Of a stretch of DNA of 64,000 nt, positions 12,256-24,710 are shown piece after piece (within the stretch, counting starts at the first letter, position 1; each line of letters starts with the position of its first letter). The DNA is from Todiramphus chloris collaris. Taxonomy: Eukaryota; Chordata; Aves; Coraciiformes; Alcedinidae. The stretch spans positions 1,224,641-1,288,640 of the forward strand of contig JANVCC010000167.1 in the NCBI GenBank assembly GCA_025345505.1. The letters run 5' to 3'. Below the pieces are notes generated by a model. That model was not told where the DNA came from and ran no database searches. It saw only the letters and a program-made list of their open reading frames with translations. The position numbers and the translations under genes were made by a program.

Positions 12256-12645
12256 TCTGTTGTGGTGGGTTGCCCTTGGCTGGTCACCACATGCCCACTC
12301 AGCCCCCTTCTCAAGAGGGATCTCTGTTCCAGGGCCTGGAGCACTTTCTCCTCCTTTTTCATTGGATGAGTGTCTGCAGGGCTGTTTCTCCCCCATTTTC
12401 TCACTCATGGCTGCCGCACATCATCTTCTACCCTTTCTTAACTAGGTTTTCAGAGAAGCTCTATCAGCACTGCTCGGGCCAGCAGCAGGTCCTCTGGTGC
12501 CAGCTGGAGGTGACCGTCCCTGGCACGGGGCAACCCTGGGTCCTTTCTCACAGAGGTCGCCCCAGCAGCACCCTGCCAGGGGCACCAACTGCATTTGCTG
12601 TCCAAGTATGAGGAGCTGGCTGCCTTCCACAGCAGGCACTAGCAC
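12256..12645 (+). mobile_element. Probable avian LTR fragment
   Basis: TGTTGTGGTGGGTTGCCCTT starts a stretch that resembles a common avian LTR family by eye. It directly abuts the preceding CR1. The right boundary is uncertain, I see no target-site duplication, and no internal retroviral sequence follows. Confidence 0.45.
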
Positions 12646-14125
12646 GACGTTACTTCTTACAGAGGGCTGCTCCTTGGCAGAGGGCTGCACAGACACTGCA
12701 TGCTTGTTGGAAACCACAGGTACAGGAGATAACCCACCCAAAGGTTGTCTCAGAATTGCTGAGGTCCAAAAGGACCTGCCCTTCTGCCTATCTGCTTCAC
12801 CAGGCTTCTTTCTACTCTTGAATGTGCTTAGAGCTCGCCCATTCGATTCTCTTTGAAAGGGGTGATGTGAAAGTCAAGCTGCTCAGATACTCCTCCTACC
12901 TCTCCTGCAACAGAAACAAAAGCTAAAAACTGTTCATTCCATTTTGAAATCAAAATAATTTTGCCAAGGGTGTAGGAACGTGGCAACTCAACGCCGCTGC
13001 CAAGTAATCCTCTTCCTGGGATTTGCTTCCATGTCCAAACTAGGAGGTAGTTGTGGACTAATGAAAGTCATCTCACCTACCCTGTCAGCCAGGCTCCTGC
13101 CTGTGAGCCATCCACCCGCACCCTGGGGACACCCCGGGCTGTCCTTTGTGCAGGCCTTTGTCCCCTCTGTGCATTGTTGAGGCGTGAGGCAGCATCTGGC
13201 CTCCCTTTATGTAGCATGCTGACTCATCAGAGTCTAATGACTTTAATTGTCACCAGGGGAAATGTCAGTCAGGGCTCGTGGAAAGGGAGCGGGGAGGTGA
13301 GCAGCTGCAGGAGCTGCATGAGGGTCAGACCTGTACCTCAGCACAGTGACACTGCTCGCAGCAGGGAAGAAGGTGAATTATGAGACCAGTTCAGGCACAC
13401 TGGACAAACTGGAAAGCAGTCCCCAAAAGCCATTTCATCTACTGCAGTCACACGGTCACGCCAAAACCCAAGCCCTTATCTCACCCCTTTGCTCAGGCTG
13501 CTTGATGGGCAACGGAAGTCTCCCACGTGGCTATCAGCACAGGGAGGCTGCTGCAAGCTCTACCTTCAGCAGCAGCCCTATCTGCGTGTAAAAGCTGCTT
13601 CATCTGTCTCTCAACAGTGCTAGCCCAAATCTAGCCCAAGGGTGCAACTTTCTGACAGAAGGGCAGCCTTCTGAGCTGGCAAAAAAAAAAAGAGAAGCTC
13701 TTGAAGTTTTAGGAATTAGTGATCTCGGACCGATTTTCCTGCAGTAACAACAGACTGTGTCCCAAATATTATGTTTCTGGCTTTAATTTGGGATGAAATG
13801 GGTTTTGAGTAATCTGAACCTTAAGTCAACATGCAACATTTGAAGTGTGGAGGCCTGGTGTGGATAAACTGCCTACATTCTGCTCTACTTGTGCCGGAGA
13901 AGAGTTCTCCACCTGGAGGAGGGCACCTAATGTTATTAAGCTACTTCTACAGTAGTTTCTAATCTGGCTGGAGGTCAACCACTGCCATTTGAAAGAATGT
14001 TTTAGGAGAGTAGAGATGCGTGTTCAGAACCACAGTGGAAACTCTGCACTTGACATCTCACCATACGTTGGGCAGATGTTTGTCAACGTGCCAAGCAAGG
14101 TACCAAACACCCAACTGCAGGGTCA
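12646..14125. other. No gene seen; ABCG2 upstream region
   Basis: Unique-looking sequence without a convincing exon. Short open frames occur on both strands but show no recognisable protein and no flanking splice pattern. Confidence 0.5.
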
Positions 14126-14127
14126 AC

Positions 14128-14697
14128 ACCACAAAGAGACATTTGTGTGGTCTCTACTCTGCCCTGGTGAGACCACATCTGTAGTATTGTGTCCAGTTCT
14201 GGGCTCCCCAGTTCAAGAGGGACAGGGAAATCCTGGAGAGAGTCCAAGGGAAGCTACGAGGATGATGAAGGGACTGGAACATCTCTCTTGTGAGGAAAGG
14301 CTGAGAGCCCTGGGGCTGTTTGGCCTGGAGAAGAGAAGCCTGAGAGGGAACCTTATGAACGGTTACAAATATCTGAGGGGTGGGTGTCAAGTGGAAGGGG
14401 CCAGGCTCTTGTCAGTGGTGCCCTGGGATAGGACAAGGAACAATGGGTATAAGCTGGAACATTTGAAGTTCCACCTCAACATGAGGGGAAGCTTCTTTGC
14501 TGTGAGGTTGCCAGAGCCTGGAAGAGGCTGCCCAGAGAGGCTGTGGAGTCTCCTTCTCTGGAGACTTTCCAGCTTCCCCTGGATCTGTTTGTGTGTGGGC
14601 TGCCCTGGGTGACCCTGCTCTGGCAGGGGGGTTGGACTCGAGGATCTCCAGAGCTCCCTTCCAACCCCCACCATTTGATGAGTCTACGATTCTATGA
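14128..14697 (+). mobile_element. CR1 3' fragment
   Basis: Plus-strand CR1 with the end of ORF2 (LFGLEKRSLRGNLMNGYKYL) and a full 3' UTR ending at a single TCTACGATTCTATG unit. Confidence 0.93.
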
Positions 14698-17600
14698 CAT
14701 TGTCCCTTGAGAAGGCAGCTATGAGGAGAGGCTGGATTCAGGTCTAGCTGGACCTCTGGTGTAAACAGGCACAGCCCTTCATGACTGTGCTGCCTGTGGT
14801 GACAGGGTGGGATGCTGCAGACATAGAGCAGTCTGTGCACTGTTCCTCGGGGTGCATTTGTCAATATGAAAAATAACTATTTCAGATGTTAGGTTAATAC
14901 TGAACACAGCAATTTACTCTTCCAGAGCTGCTGGAATGTACTGCAGAAAGAAACTGCAGCCTACTCAGTGGATTAAAACTGGAATGGTCATTTTTTCCAT
15001 GGCTCTGTGAACTCTGCGTTCCCCATCTCACTCCTCAAATGAGTGTATCCAGCCCAAGGACTCCTTGGGGTGACAAAAGGACAGACTTCTGGACATGCTG
15101 GTGGGAAAGTCCCATATCCTGTCTTCTTCTGGGAGGGACCTCTGCCAGCATGAGATCAGGGCAACTTTGCCTTAGGAGGCTGGTTGGAAACCATTGAGAG
15201 CGGCAATTTGGATCTCAGTGTGCTGAGAGAAGGTGAAGTGCTAACAGTGGAAATAATATCTTTGTGTCAGAGTTAGGTTTTTGATCTGCTTTTCTTCTTT
15301 GAAGACCTTTTTGGTTTTTGCCCCATGCGGTGAGGGAAACGATTTGGTGGTTTGTAAACCAACCTTTCTACTGCTGCTCTGGCGAGGAACTTTGCCTTAG
15401 GAAGACCAGAGCACGCTCCTTTACAGCTAAGATACTTATCAGCTGCATGAAACCATCAGCAGTTCCTACTTACTCCTTAAGAATGGGATTTTAAAGTATA
15501 TCGTAAAAAAAAAAAAAAAGATTTCTTGTGTTCAGTGGCATACAGCCATGAAACATTGTAAGTCCATGCAGGACAAAGAAGCGACCGCGATGAATGTTCC
15601 ATCAAATCAACTCTTACCCAAACTAAGCTTCTGGAAATTAAGTTTCCCAGAATTCACTGCCAATGGCTTACAAAGATCTACTTTTGATCAAAAATAAGCA
15701 GGAGATTCAATGGTAAGATGTATTCAGAAGCAGCCATTAATATGGTAAGATAATAAAGTGTTTTGTATCTTCATCATATCAGCTTTTTGTATAATACATT
15801 ATTTTTGTATCAGCTACATACAAAATGTATGAAATCTTTGGGAATTTGAGACAGTTTTTACCCCTGAATTTTTCTAGAATTTTTATTTCCAAACATTTCA
15901 GCATCATTCAGTTTAATCAATCAACTAATAGAAAAACCTTGTCTTCCAAGATAATTTGTCTCAGAAAACACTGTCGGGAGGCAAAGCAGTGGCATTTGAG
16001 ATTTCATCTTTTCTTGGTGGCAAAATGAAAGGACTTTCTTAAAATGAAATCTTCCCCCCCTGTTTTAATGCACACAAACTGAAACCCTCAGGAGGGCCAC
16101 TTTCCTGGGTAGTCTTGTAAAGTTAACTCGTTTTCTGATACACAGGAGTACCGAACTAAAACATTAAGAAAGAAAGGAAAAAAAGGAAGGAAAGGGAAAG
16201 GAAGGAAGGAAAGGGGAAGGAAGGAAAGGGGAAGGAAGGAAGGAAGGAAGGAAGGAAGGAAGGAAGGAAGGAAGGAAAAAGAAAGGAAAGAAAGAACCAC
16301 CAAAACAAGAAAATGCTCTGCAAAGTTCTATTGACTGAAATCTACCAGAACCACAGTGATACCGTACCTGGGGCTCTCAAATGAGTTCAGGAAATCTATC
16401 TGTACAACTTCCAGATACATTGCCTATACAAAAAGCTAAGGAACATACATTCTTGCCAGGCTTCCTGCAAAACTTGTGGCACCAGAGAGGAAAAAACAAG
16501 TATAGGGGTGCTAGTAAATTGTCAATTCAGAAGTGCGTTATAATTGAGTTGGGGTTTTTTTTAATCCAGGCTGTTATTCAGACTATTTTATCTCTACAGA
16601 TAATAAGCGCTGAAAATGACTTCAAGAGGAAGAGTTTTAGCAACACCAGCAGCTTTCAGCAGTTTTCTGAAGGAAGCTGGCTCAAAACCTTTAAAAAAAA
16701 CCATTTAAAAAGCCAGTTTTCTTTTTTTTTTTATCAATACTTGAACCTGCCAGGGGAACAATTAAGCGAGATACTAATTTCTCTGCCTTTTAATGGGTAC
16801 AAAGTTTCATCCTGCAAGCTGAAACGGTACAGTATCTACTACAGATGTGCAGAGTAGACTTTGGATACACACACATTCAGAGGAGTTGTCAGCATACCTG
16901 TTTTTGCTCCCGGTCGCACGCATTTGCTGGGGCGCAGACCAGCCAGAGAAGGGAGGTAGGCATGAAAAGAAGGCAGCAGAGCCTCAAAGCACCAGCGAGG
17001 GACTGAACAGTCCTCTTAGAAATTAAACCCATTTGAGTAAATAAGGCTAATGCGATTCGGGCAATCTGGAAGTTAATTGCCGACTGATTTACTAGGGATT
17101 TGTAAGCTACCTTCTGTGAGCAGAGCCCTGGGTGGTAGCTGGGGAGCCAGCGTTAACATGCATGGGCAAACTCTGAGAATGGCAGCTCCTGCAAAATACT
17201 CTTTTTTTTTAAAGTGAGTTTTTCTTTAAGGAAAATTTCCCTTGAAGCGAAGCTTTCGGTGCTGGGGTATTTTCGTGAGGTTCTTGCCTAATTTATCAGT
17301 CAAACCCCTTGGAAAGCTGGGGAAAAGGGAGGCAATGTTTCACTGAGCTTTCCTTGGCCGGTGGAGGAAAACGGCCGCTGAATCGAATTCCTTCGCAAGG
17401 GCAGAGCAAGAGGTTCAGGGTTGAGGAAGGAAACCGCTACACCCAGTTCAATCCATCCCGGTGAAAGGGCCGAATCACTGGTACCAAGGCACTTACCAGC
17501 AGCAGGTCTGGGGCAGAGCAGCAGGGCCGCTGAGGAGGCACGGAGGCGGTGGAAGAGAAGTAGGAGCCAGGGAGAAGTAAAGCGTGGTGAGCAGGAAGGC

Positions 17601-17880
17601 AGCAGGGGCTGGTGGCTCAGCTGGTGGGACTGGGCAGGGCAGGACAGTCCCGTCCCACCCAGCTCAGCACATCTACTGCTGGAACGCGGCGCTGAGCTGG
17701 GTGCCCTGCACTCTGTCACCCCTGCAGCAGAGTCTCCACCCTCTCCCTGCACGCTGGGGAAGCCAGAGGGTTTGGTGGGGAGGGCAGGGCCAGGACAAGC
17801 CACAACTTTCACTTTTTTCTGGTTTGTTTTTTTTTCTTTTAGCTGAAAAAGTCATAGGCGAGCTGCAGCTCAGCACCTTA
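14698..17880. other. No gene seen; intergenic or 5' intron of ABCG2
   Basis: Mostly unassigned. It contains a (GGAA)n run (listed separately), a short segment at 16,044-16,123 that recurs at 20,052-20,134, and a moderately GC-rich patch at about 17,300-17,780 with no exon that I can support. Confidence 0.45.
16165..16290. repeat. (GGAA)n purine microsatellite
   Basis: A/G-only tract with about a dozen GGAA units at 16,220-16,275, flanked by irregular GGAAA runs. Confidence 0.93.
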
Positions 17881-17882
17881 GC

Positions 17883-18576
17883 ATCGTAGAGACACTAAGG
17901 TCAGAAACAACCTTCAAGATCATCAAGTCCAACTGTCTACTAAACATCATCAGGACCACTGAGCCATCTCCTGAAATGCCACATCTGGGTGTTTGCTGAA
18001 CCCCTCCAGGGATGGGGACTCCAGCCTCTCCCTGGGCACCCTGTTCCAAGGCCTCAGCACTCTCTCAGCAAAGACATTTTTCCTGATATCCAACCTAAAC
18101 CTCCCCTGGAGCAACTGCAGCCCATCTCCTCTTGTCCCATCACCAGTTACCTGGAAGAAGAGACCAACACCCACCTCACTCCAACCTTCCTTCAGGTGTC
18201 TGTAGAGAGCAATAATGTCTCCCCTCAGCCTCCTCTTCTCCAGACTAAACAACCCCAGCTCCCTCAGCCGCTCCTCATCAGACACGTTCTCCAGACCCCT
18301 CACCAGCTTCATTGCCTTTCTCTGGACTCGCTCCAGCACCTCAGTGGCTTTTTTATCCTGTGGCACCCAAAACTGAACCCAGTGCTGATGCTGTGGCCTC
18401 ACCAGTGCCCAGTACAGGGGCATCATCACTTCCCTGGTCCTCCTGGCCATGCTGTTCCTGATCGAGGCCAGGATGGTGTTGGCCTCCTTGGCCACCTGGG
18501 CACATTGCTGGCTCATGTTCAGCCAGGTGTCCACCAGCACCCCCACGTCCTTTTCCACCAGGCACTTTCCAGCCCC
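17883..18576 (-). mobile_element. CR1 3' fragment
   Basis: Minus-strand CR1. A 202-codon frame at 17,950-18,558 covers the C-terminal third of ORF2 ([20 protein letters not shown], then [15 protein letters not shown]). The 3' end lies at about 17,883. Confidence 0.93.
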
Positions 18577-18916
18577 TGCCTGGGATTACCTTGTTGGGAG
18601 CCCCCCCAACCCAACTGTGTTGGTAGTAGCGACACTTGAACGAAGGCCAGCCTCTCTCCCTGGCAAAGTCTCATTGAGATGGCCAAGTCTGGCAGAGCTG
18701 GCAGGCTGTGATGAATGCCAGCGTGGCATGGCTGGTCATGAAGTCTTCTCTCCCAGTGGCCTGCAGATGGGAACTACCTCGGTTTCTTTTTCCTTCAGTT
18801 CAAAATCGCTGCAGAAATGCAAAGGCTGGCCTGAGTCCACCGGAGAGGGGTTTTCCCAGCATGTCTTTGATGCTATGGAGGGAGCCAAAGCTGGGGCAGC
18901 CTTCGTTATATGAGGT

Positions 18917-19450
18917 AGAATCACAGAATAGTTTTGGCTGGAAGAGCCCTTCAAGATCATCAAGTCCAACCTCATTCCCAGCCCTATCAAAACCACTAAA
19001 CCATGTCCCTGAGCACAACATATACCTGGCTCTTAAACACCTCCAGGGATGGTGACTCCACCATCTCCCTGGGCAGGCTGTCCTAATGCCTGACAACCCT
19101 TTCTGGAAAGAAATGCTTCCTGAGATCCAGCCTGAACCTCCCCTGCTTCAACTTCAGGCCTCTTGTTCTGTCCCTTGTCACTGGGGAGCACAGACCAATT
19201 CCCACCTCGCCACAACTTCCCTTCAGGTGGCTGTAGAGGGCAAGAAGGTCTCCCCTCAGCCTTCTTTTCTCAAAGCTAAACAGCCCCAGATCCCTCAGTA
19301 TCTCCTCATATGAGACACGCTACAAACCCTTGACTAGCTCTGTAGCCCACCTCTGGACCCTCTCCAGCACCTCAGTGTCCTTCTTGTAGAGAGGGGCCCA
19401 AAACTGGGCACAGTATTCGAGGTGCTGCCTCCCCAAAGCTGAGGTAGGAA
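18917..19450 (-). mobile_element. CR1 3' fragment
   Basis: Begins with GAATCACAGAATAGTTTTGG in minus orientation and runs into a degenerate ORF2 end ([20 protein letters not shown]). A different CR1 subtype from the 17.9-kb copy. Confidence 0.9.
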
Positions 19451-21160
19451 CGTTGCTCCCTGGACCTGCTGGGCACCATGGGCCACAGCTTTCTACCCTT
19501 TGCCCCCTGACACGGTTTTGCTTGGCAGGACAGATGAGGTGGACCAGGCTCCGGGGGATGCTGAAGGTCCCAGGTGCCATCCTGCAGGAGGGCTTTGCCA
19601 GCCCTTCAACAAGAGCACGGACCCATGAACTCACAAGAGTTCTCCTCGGCAGAGGGACGCAGAAGAGCACACGTTACAGATTGTTTGGAGTTAAGAGCAC
19701 AAGCTCTGTGCTCTCATTTTCCTAGCAAGACTCATCACTAATTAGTACAAGGCTGCCTGCCTGCAAGAGCTCTCTGGGTCAGGACATCAGAAGGCCAGCT
19801 TTTTTAGCTGGCTGTAAGCTGGCATGGGTATCTTACCATTCAGGAATCTCCTGGGATCTTGTTCCTTCCTGTAGCAGCAATTTTACCATAATTAACTCCA
19901 TACTGTAGTTATCCAAGACTTACAAGCATCCTAGCAGCTAGATAAGACCAGTGCACAGCCCCAGCAGCGTGTGAGAAGGTGGACATATGGCCAAAGAGAT
20001 GTAAAAATACCAAGGTGTCATTCGGGAAACGTATTTGCAGCTGCTGTGACGATGAAATCTTTTTTCCCCCGCTGTTTTAACGCACACAAACTGAAACTCT
20101 CAGGGGGGCCACTTTCCTGGGTAGTCTTGTGAAGTCTTTAAACCTCAGGAGTCACTTTGTTTCACTGGGAAGTTTTATCTCTTAGAGCACTAATGTGGCT
20201 GCTGGGACTGTGTTATCAGCCCTGCTGGCTACTGAGAGGCTTGACAGTTGTCTGTTAAGATAGTACAGGGCTGTTTTCATTCAAATTAGTAATAAAAAAC
20301 AAAGTAGGAGCCGGATTCCTCAGTGATAAGACTACAGATTTCATCAGCACAAACTCTGCCATCTCGGTGGCAGAGGCTCCCAGGAGGAGCAGGTGAATCC
20401 AGGGCTCGTGTTACTGCTGCTGGGCTCCAAACCTTCACCCACAGAAGCAAGTGAAAAACTCACCGGTGAATTCTACCCTAATAAATTATTTTTATCTTAC
20501 CATTCTCAAGGCCGTGCCTATCCTGGCTGTTTATTTGTCGGATGAGAACGGGTGACGAGTGTTGACAAAGATTTCCTCATCCGTCTCTGGACAAACCTGT
20601 GGCTGTATCACAAAAAAACTGTAAATAAACAAATAAATTTAGTAAGCGATTAAAGCCAGAGTGCAACCTTTCAGTCTCTTGTGTTCAGCCTGAGGCGTGA
20701 CACACCCATATCTGACCTTTGGTTAGTTCACGAGATACAAAGCCCTGAGATGCCACAGCCCTCGCCAGGTGGGTACGACCTTATCAGACAACACTTCCTA
20801 ACAGCGTTGTGGGTTCGAGGGTGGTGTTTAATATCAAATCTGGCAGAAGGTCACCACTCTAGCTGTCTATTAACTGGGACAGAAGCTGGAATCGGTGCAG
20901 CCACCACGCCAGCCCTGCTGAGGTCCTCGTTTAGAGGTGAAAAGGACCCTGCAAATTCACCCCAGCACTTGGGAGGCAACTGTTTAAAAACAGTAAGAAT
21001 TTATTAGGAAGGGGAGAAGACAACGCAAAGCTCTCAGGTGTCCCTGTGGTCTGTCCCAGGGGAGGCAACAGTCCCTAGAGCTGCTCCCACCCACGCTGGT
21101 GAAATTACACCCACCAGCCAGCCAGCTGTGCCAGACACAGTCTGCTGGTTGTGGTGGCAT
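19451..21160. other. No gene seen
   Basis: Apart from the short duplicate segment at 20,052-20,134, I see no supported feature. AAGAATTTATTAGGAAGGGG near 21,000 resembles part of an LTR but is too short to call. Confidence 0.45.
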
Positions 21161-21164
21161 TCCA

Positions 21165-21670
21165 CAGAATAACAGAATGATTTGGGTTGGGAGGGACCTT
21201 CAAAGGGCATCTAATCCCAACACACTGCAGGGAGCAAGGACATCTTTAGCTAGAACAGGTTGCTCAGAGCCCTGTCTAACCTGAACTTGAACGGTTCCAG
21301 GGATGAGAAATCTTCCACCTCTCTGAGCAACCTGGGCTAGTGTTTCACTACCCTCGTTGTAAAAAATGTCTTCCTTCTATCTAAATCTACTCTCTTCTAG
21401 GTTAAAACCATCACCCCTTGTTGTGTTGTAAAAGGCTTTGCTAAAAAGGTTGTCCCCATCCTTCTTACAGGCCCCTTTACGTACCAAAAAGCTGCTCCAC
21501 AGAGCCTTCTCTTCTCCAGGCTGAGCAACCCCAACTCCCTCAGCCTTTCCTCACAGGAGAGGTGCTCCAGCCCTTGGATCATTTCCATGGCCTCCTCTGG
21601 ACCTGCTCGAGCAGGTCTGTGTCCTTCTTTTGCTGAGGATTCCAGAGCTGAATGCAATACCCCAGGCTAA
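21165..21670 (-). mobile_element. CR1 3' fragment
   Basis: Minus-oriented start ACAGAATGATTTGGGTTGGG, followed by reversed 3' UTR and ORF2 end ([20 protein letters not shown]). Diverged. Confidence 0.88.
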
Positions 21671-22663
21671 AGTCCAGCTTTTCCTCCCCCAACACCTCTG
21701 TGTCTTTCTCCAGAGGGCTGCTCTCAATCCCTTCATCCCCCAGCCTGGATTGATACTGGGGACTGCACGTGGGGAAGGTGAGTGTGCCTCAGAACTGTGC
21801 CTCCAGAAGACAGCGTGCTTACTCAGTGGAGTGATTTCCCACCACCCTGGAGAGAAAACAGTCCTCCAGGAATTGTCCATAGCTGAGGAGAGAAAAGAGA
21901 TGCCAAAGGGCCCACTGCAGCAGCAGGGCATTTCTGGAGTACTCTTTTTCTCCTTCGTATGTTGGACTACCAAGCAAAGAAGCAGGTGCCTTCAGCATCC
22001 TTTTTACCTGATGCCCTCTAGTGATGGACACTCTGCTCTCCTGGCTCAGTCTGCATCAGAAGAGGACTTCTAAAGCTGGAGCGTTGCCTGGGGTTACCTT
22101 GTCGGGAGCCCCCCCAACCCAGCTGTGTTGGTAGCAGCGACACTTGAACAAAGTTCTCATTCCCGCCAATAAAATTCTACTAGACTCATTACTTCACAAC
22201 CACAGCTGCAGCCGTGGAGGCTGTTGGTGTGTTTGTCCTGGGTGCTGCCCAGAAGAACATTGGGGACCCGGAGGTGGTTTCCAGACAGGAGATCAGTGAC
22301 ATCACAGTACTGCAGAGGAGGACTTCTTGTAGGAGTTTGGTCATACCATGGTATCACTGGGGAGCTTGAGATGGTAGTATTCCTGTTGAGCAGAATTAGG
22401 GCTGTATTTTGGCTGTATGGTGGGGGGGTTGTTGGAGCTGGCTTGGGGAGGTGGACATGGGTGGTACTGCAGTGTTCCTGGGGTGCTTTTGCAGTCCAAA
22501 TTTGGTGGCATAGGCATGTCCCAGGGGAGAGTTTGCAGTCAGGGTTTGGTGCCTTTGTGACTGTCACCAGGGAGGCTGAACACAGACCAAGTCTGGTGAC
22601 CCCACAGTGTCTGTGGGACCACAGCACAGCCTGAGCCTGGTGTCTCCACGGTGTCAGTGTCAT

Positions 22664-23170
22664 GGAATCACAGAATGGTAGGGGTTGGAAGGGAGCTCTG
22701 GAGATCATTGAGTCCAACCCCCCTGCCAGAGCAGGAACACCAAGAGCAGCCCACACAGGAACAGATCCAGGGGGGTTGGAAAGTCTCCAGAGAAGGAGAC
22801 TCCACAGCCTCTCTGGGCAGCCTCTTCCAGGCTCTGGCACTCTCACAGCAAAGAAGTTCCTCCTCATGTTGTGGTGGAATTTCAAATGTTCCAGCTTATA
22901 CCCATTATTCCTTGTCTTATCCCAGGGCACCACTGACAAGAGCTTGGCCCCTTCCACTTGATCCCCACCCCTCAGATATTTGTAACCATTCATAAGATCC
23001 CCTCTCAGGCTTCTCTTCTCCAGGCCAAACAGCCCCAGGGCTCCCAGCCTTTCCTCACAAGAGAGATGTTCCAGCCCCTTCATCACCCTCATAGCCTCTC
23101 TTGGACTCTCTCCAGTGTTTCCCTGTCCCCTCGAGCTGGGGAAGGCAGAACCGGCCACAACACCCCAGCC
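22664..23170 (-). mobile_element. CR1 3' fragment
   Basis: Minus-strand CR1 beginning GAATCACAGAATGGTAGGGG. ORF2 C-terminal residues (LEKRSLRGDLMNGYKYLRGG) are readable. It ends at the edge of the CpG-rich island. Confidence 0.93.
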
Positions 23171-23229
23171 GTGGCCTCACCAAGCCACCTCCACAGTTCC
23201 CGCCTTCGCGCCCGCAGCACCCCCTGCCC

Positions 23230-23865
23230 TTAGGCTCCGACAGAAATCCCGCCCCCTCGGCAGCCGCAGCGGCCATTGGCTGCAGGAGTCTGTCCGTTGT
23301 TCCTCTGCTCCGCTCTCATTGGCTGCTAGCACTACCTACGCCTTCTAGTGTGCCCAGAAGCTCGTAAGGCTCGCCCCCTTCACTCCGTTGCTATGTGCCG
23401 CCATTTTGTTTTGGCCGCCCACCTGTTGCCAAGGCACCGCCATTTTGTCCCCTTCCCCCCACCTCCCCGATCCTCGATCCTAGTCAGGGCGGGCTGAGGG
23501 TTCCGCGCTTGTGCCCGGGCTCTCGACGATCGCTGCAGCAGCTCCGCCGGCCGGGAAGCGGCGGTCGTGGGTCCGCGGGTGCCGCTGTCCGGCCGCGGAT
23601 TCCCCGTTGTCCGCAGCTCCATCCTGGGCCGGCGGCTGAAGCTGTCCCCGGGGCTGGGGGGATGCGGTGCTGGGCCTGTCCCCTCGGGGCTGCTCCCTCC
23701 CTCCCCGTCAGCGGGGCCCGGGGGATGTGGGGACGGTTCCCCACGGGTGCCGTGGAGCCCGGGGAGGTTTGGGTGGCGAGGGAGGTGGCGGGAGTGCAGT
23801 GGGCTGAGCCCTCGCTCAGGTAACACCCGTGGTGTTACCGCCTCCCACCCCCGGAGATGAAGGGG
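23230..23865 (-). promoter_or_regulatory. CpG-rich promoter-like island with YY1 and CCAAT motifs
   Basis: A CpG-dense stretch. Read on the minus strand, it has two CAAAATGGCGGY motifs (plus-strand GCCGCCATTTTG at 23,397-23,408 and ACCGCCATTTTG at 23,436-23,447), which match the YY1 element usually found just downstream of a start site in sense orientation. Two inverted CCAAT boxes (ATTGG near 23,274 and 23,320) lie on its left side. The YY1 orientation predicts leftward transcription, so this could be the ABCG2 promoter and non-coding first exon about 12 kb upstream of its start-codon exon. That link is inference; I see no coding exon here. Confidence 0.5.
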
Positions 23866-24021
23866 CCGGGATCTCCCTGTCCCCCCACCTCAGTTGCCAA
23901 GCTGTAATTAAAAAGTTTTTTAACAAGAAGGAGCAATTACCAAGCCGGAGCTGTAGGTGGAGCTTTTAACAAGAAGGAGCTTCCAGAATCCAGAGTTGGA
24001 AGCAGCAGGAGTATCTCTTCT

Positions 24022-24295
24022 CCAGCATGGGCCAGGCTCTGGCACCCTCACAGCAAAGAAATTTCTTCTCATGTTGAGGTGGAATTTCAAATGTTCCAGC
24101 TTACACCCATTATTCCTTGTCCTACCCCAGGGCACCACTGACAAGAGCCTGGCCCCTTCAACTTGACACCCCCCTTCAGATATTTATAGACATTCATAAG
24201 ATTCCCTCTCAGGCTTCTCTTCTCCAGGCCAAACAGCCCCAGGGCTCAGCCTTTTCTCATCAGAGGGATGTTCCAGTCCCTTCATCCCATGCCCG
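24022..24295 (-). mobile_element. CR1 fragment
   Basis: Reversed CR1 3' UTR/ORF2 end without the terminal tail (CAGGCTCTGGCACCCTCACA and on to CAGGCTTCTCTTCTCCAGGC). Confidence 0.88.
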
Positions 24296-24710
24296 ACCTG
24301 AGGCAGAAGTTGCTGGGGAGGGGCTTTGGTGGGGGGTGGGCTGTGGGAGTACTGTACACAACACTGATCCGCCTCTCTGACTGCTCTGAAAAGGTTTACA
24401 TGGAACACAGCACCTACCCGAGATGAGCTGGGCTGCAGGAGGTCTCCAGACAGATGTGTGCTCATCAGGGACACTTGGCTGATGGGCATCATCTGTGACA
24501 AGAGGCTTTTCCATCATCCTTGCTCCCAGCAGACGTTTGCCCACCCTCATGCTGGCAACACCTTAAATAATACAAAGAGATGTGCCTGTAGGCCAGTGAT
24601 CAGGACTTGCTTTACTCATTAGGTTTTGTAGTCACTCGTAATAAATTCACAGAAGGAAAACCTCCATGTGCCTGTGTACTACAGCGTCCTGCACTCCTGA
24701 GAGTCACCTC

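Noticed and set aside
23380..23860. Several overlapping frames of 86-148 codons on both strands
   Set aside because: GC- and CpG-rich island with few stops; no similarity and no splice signals.
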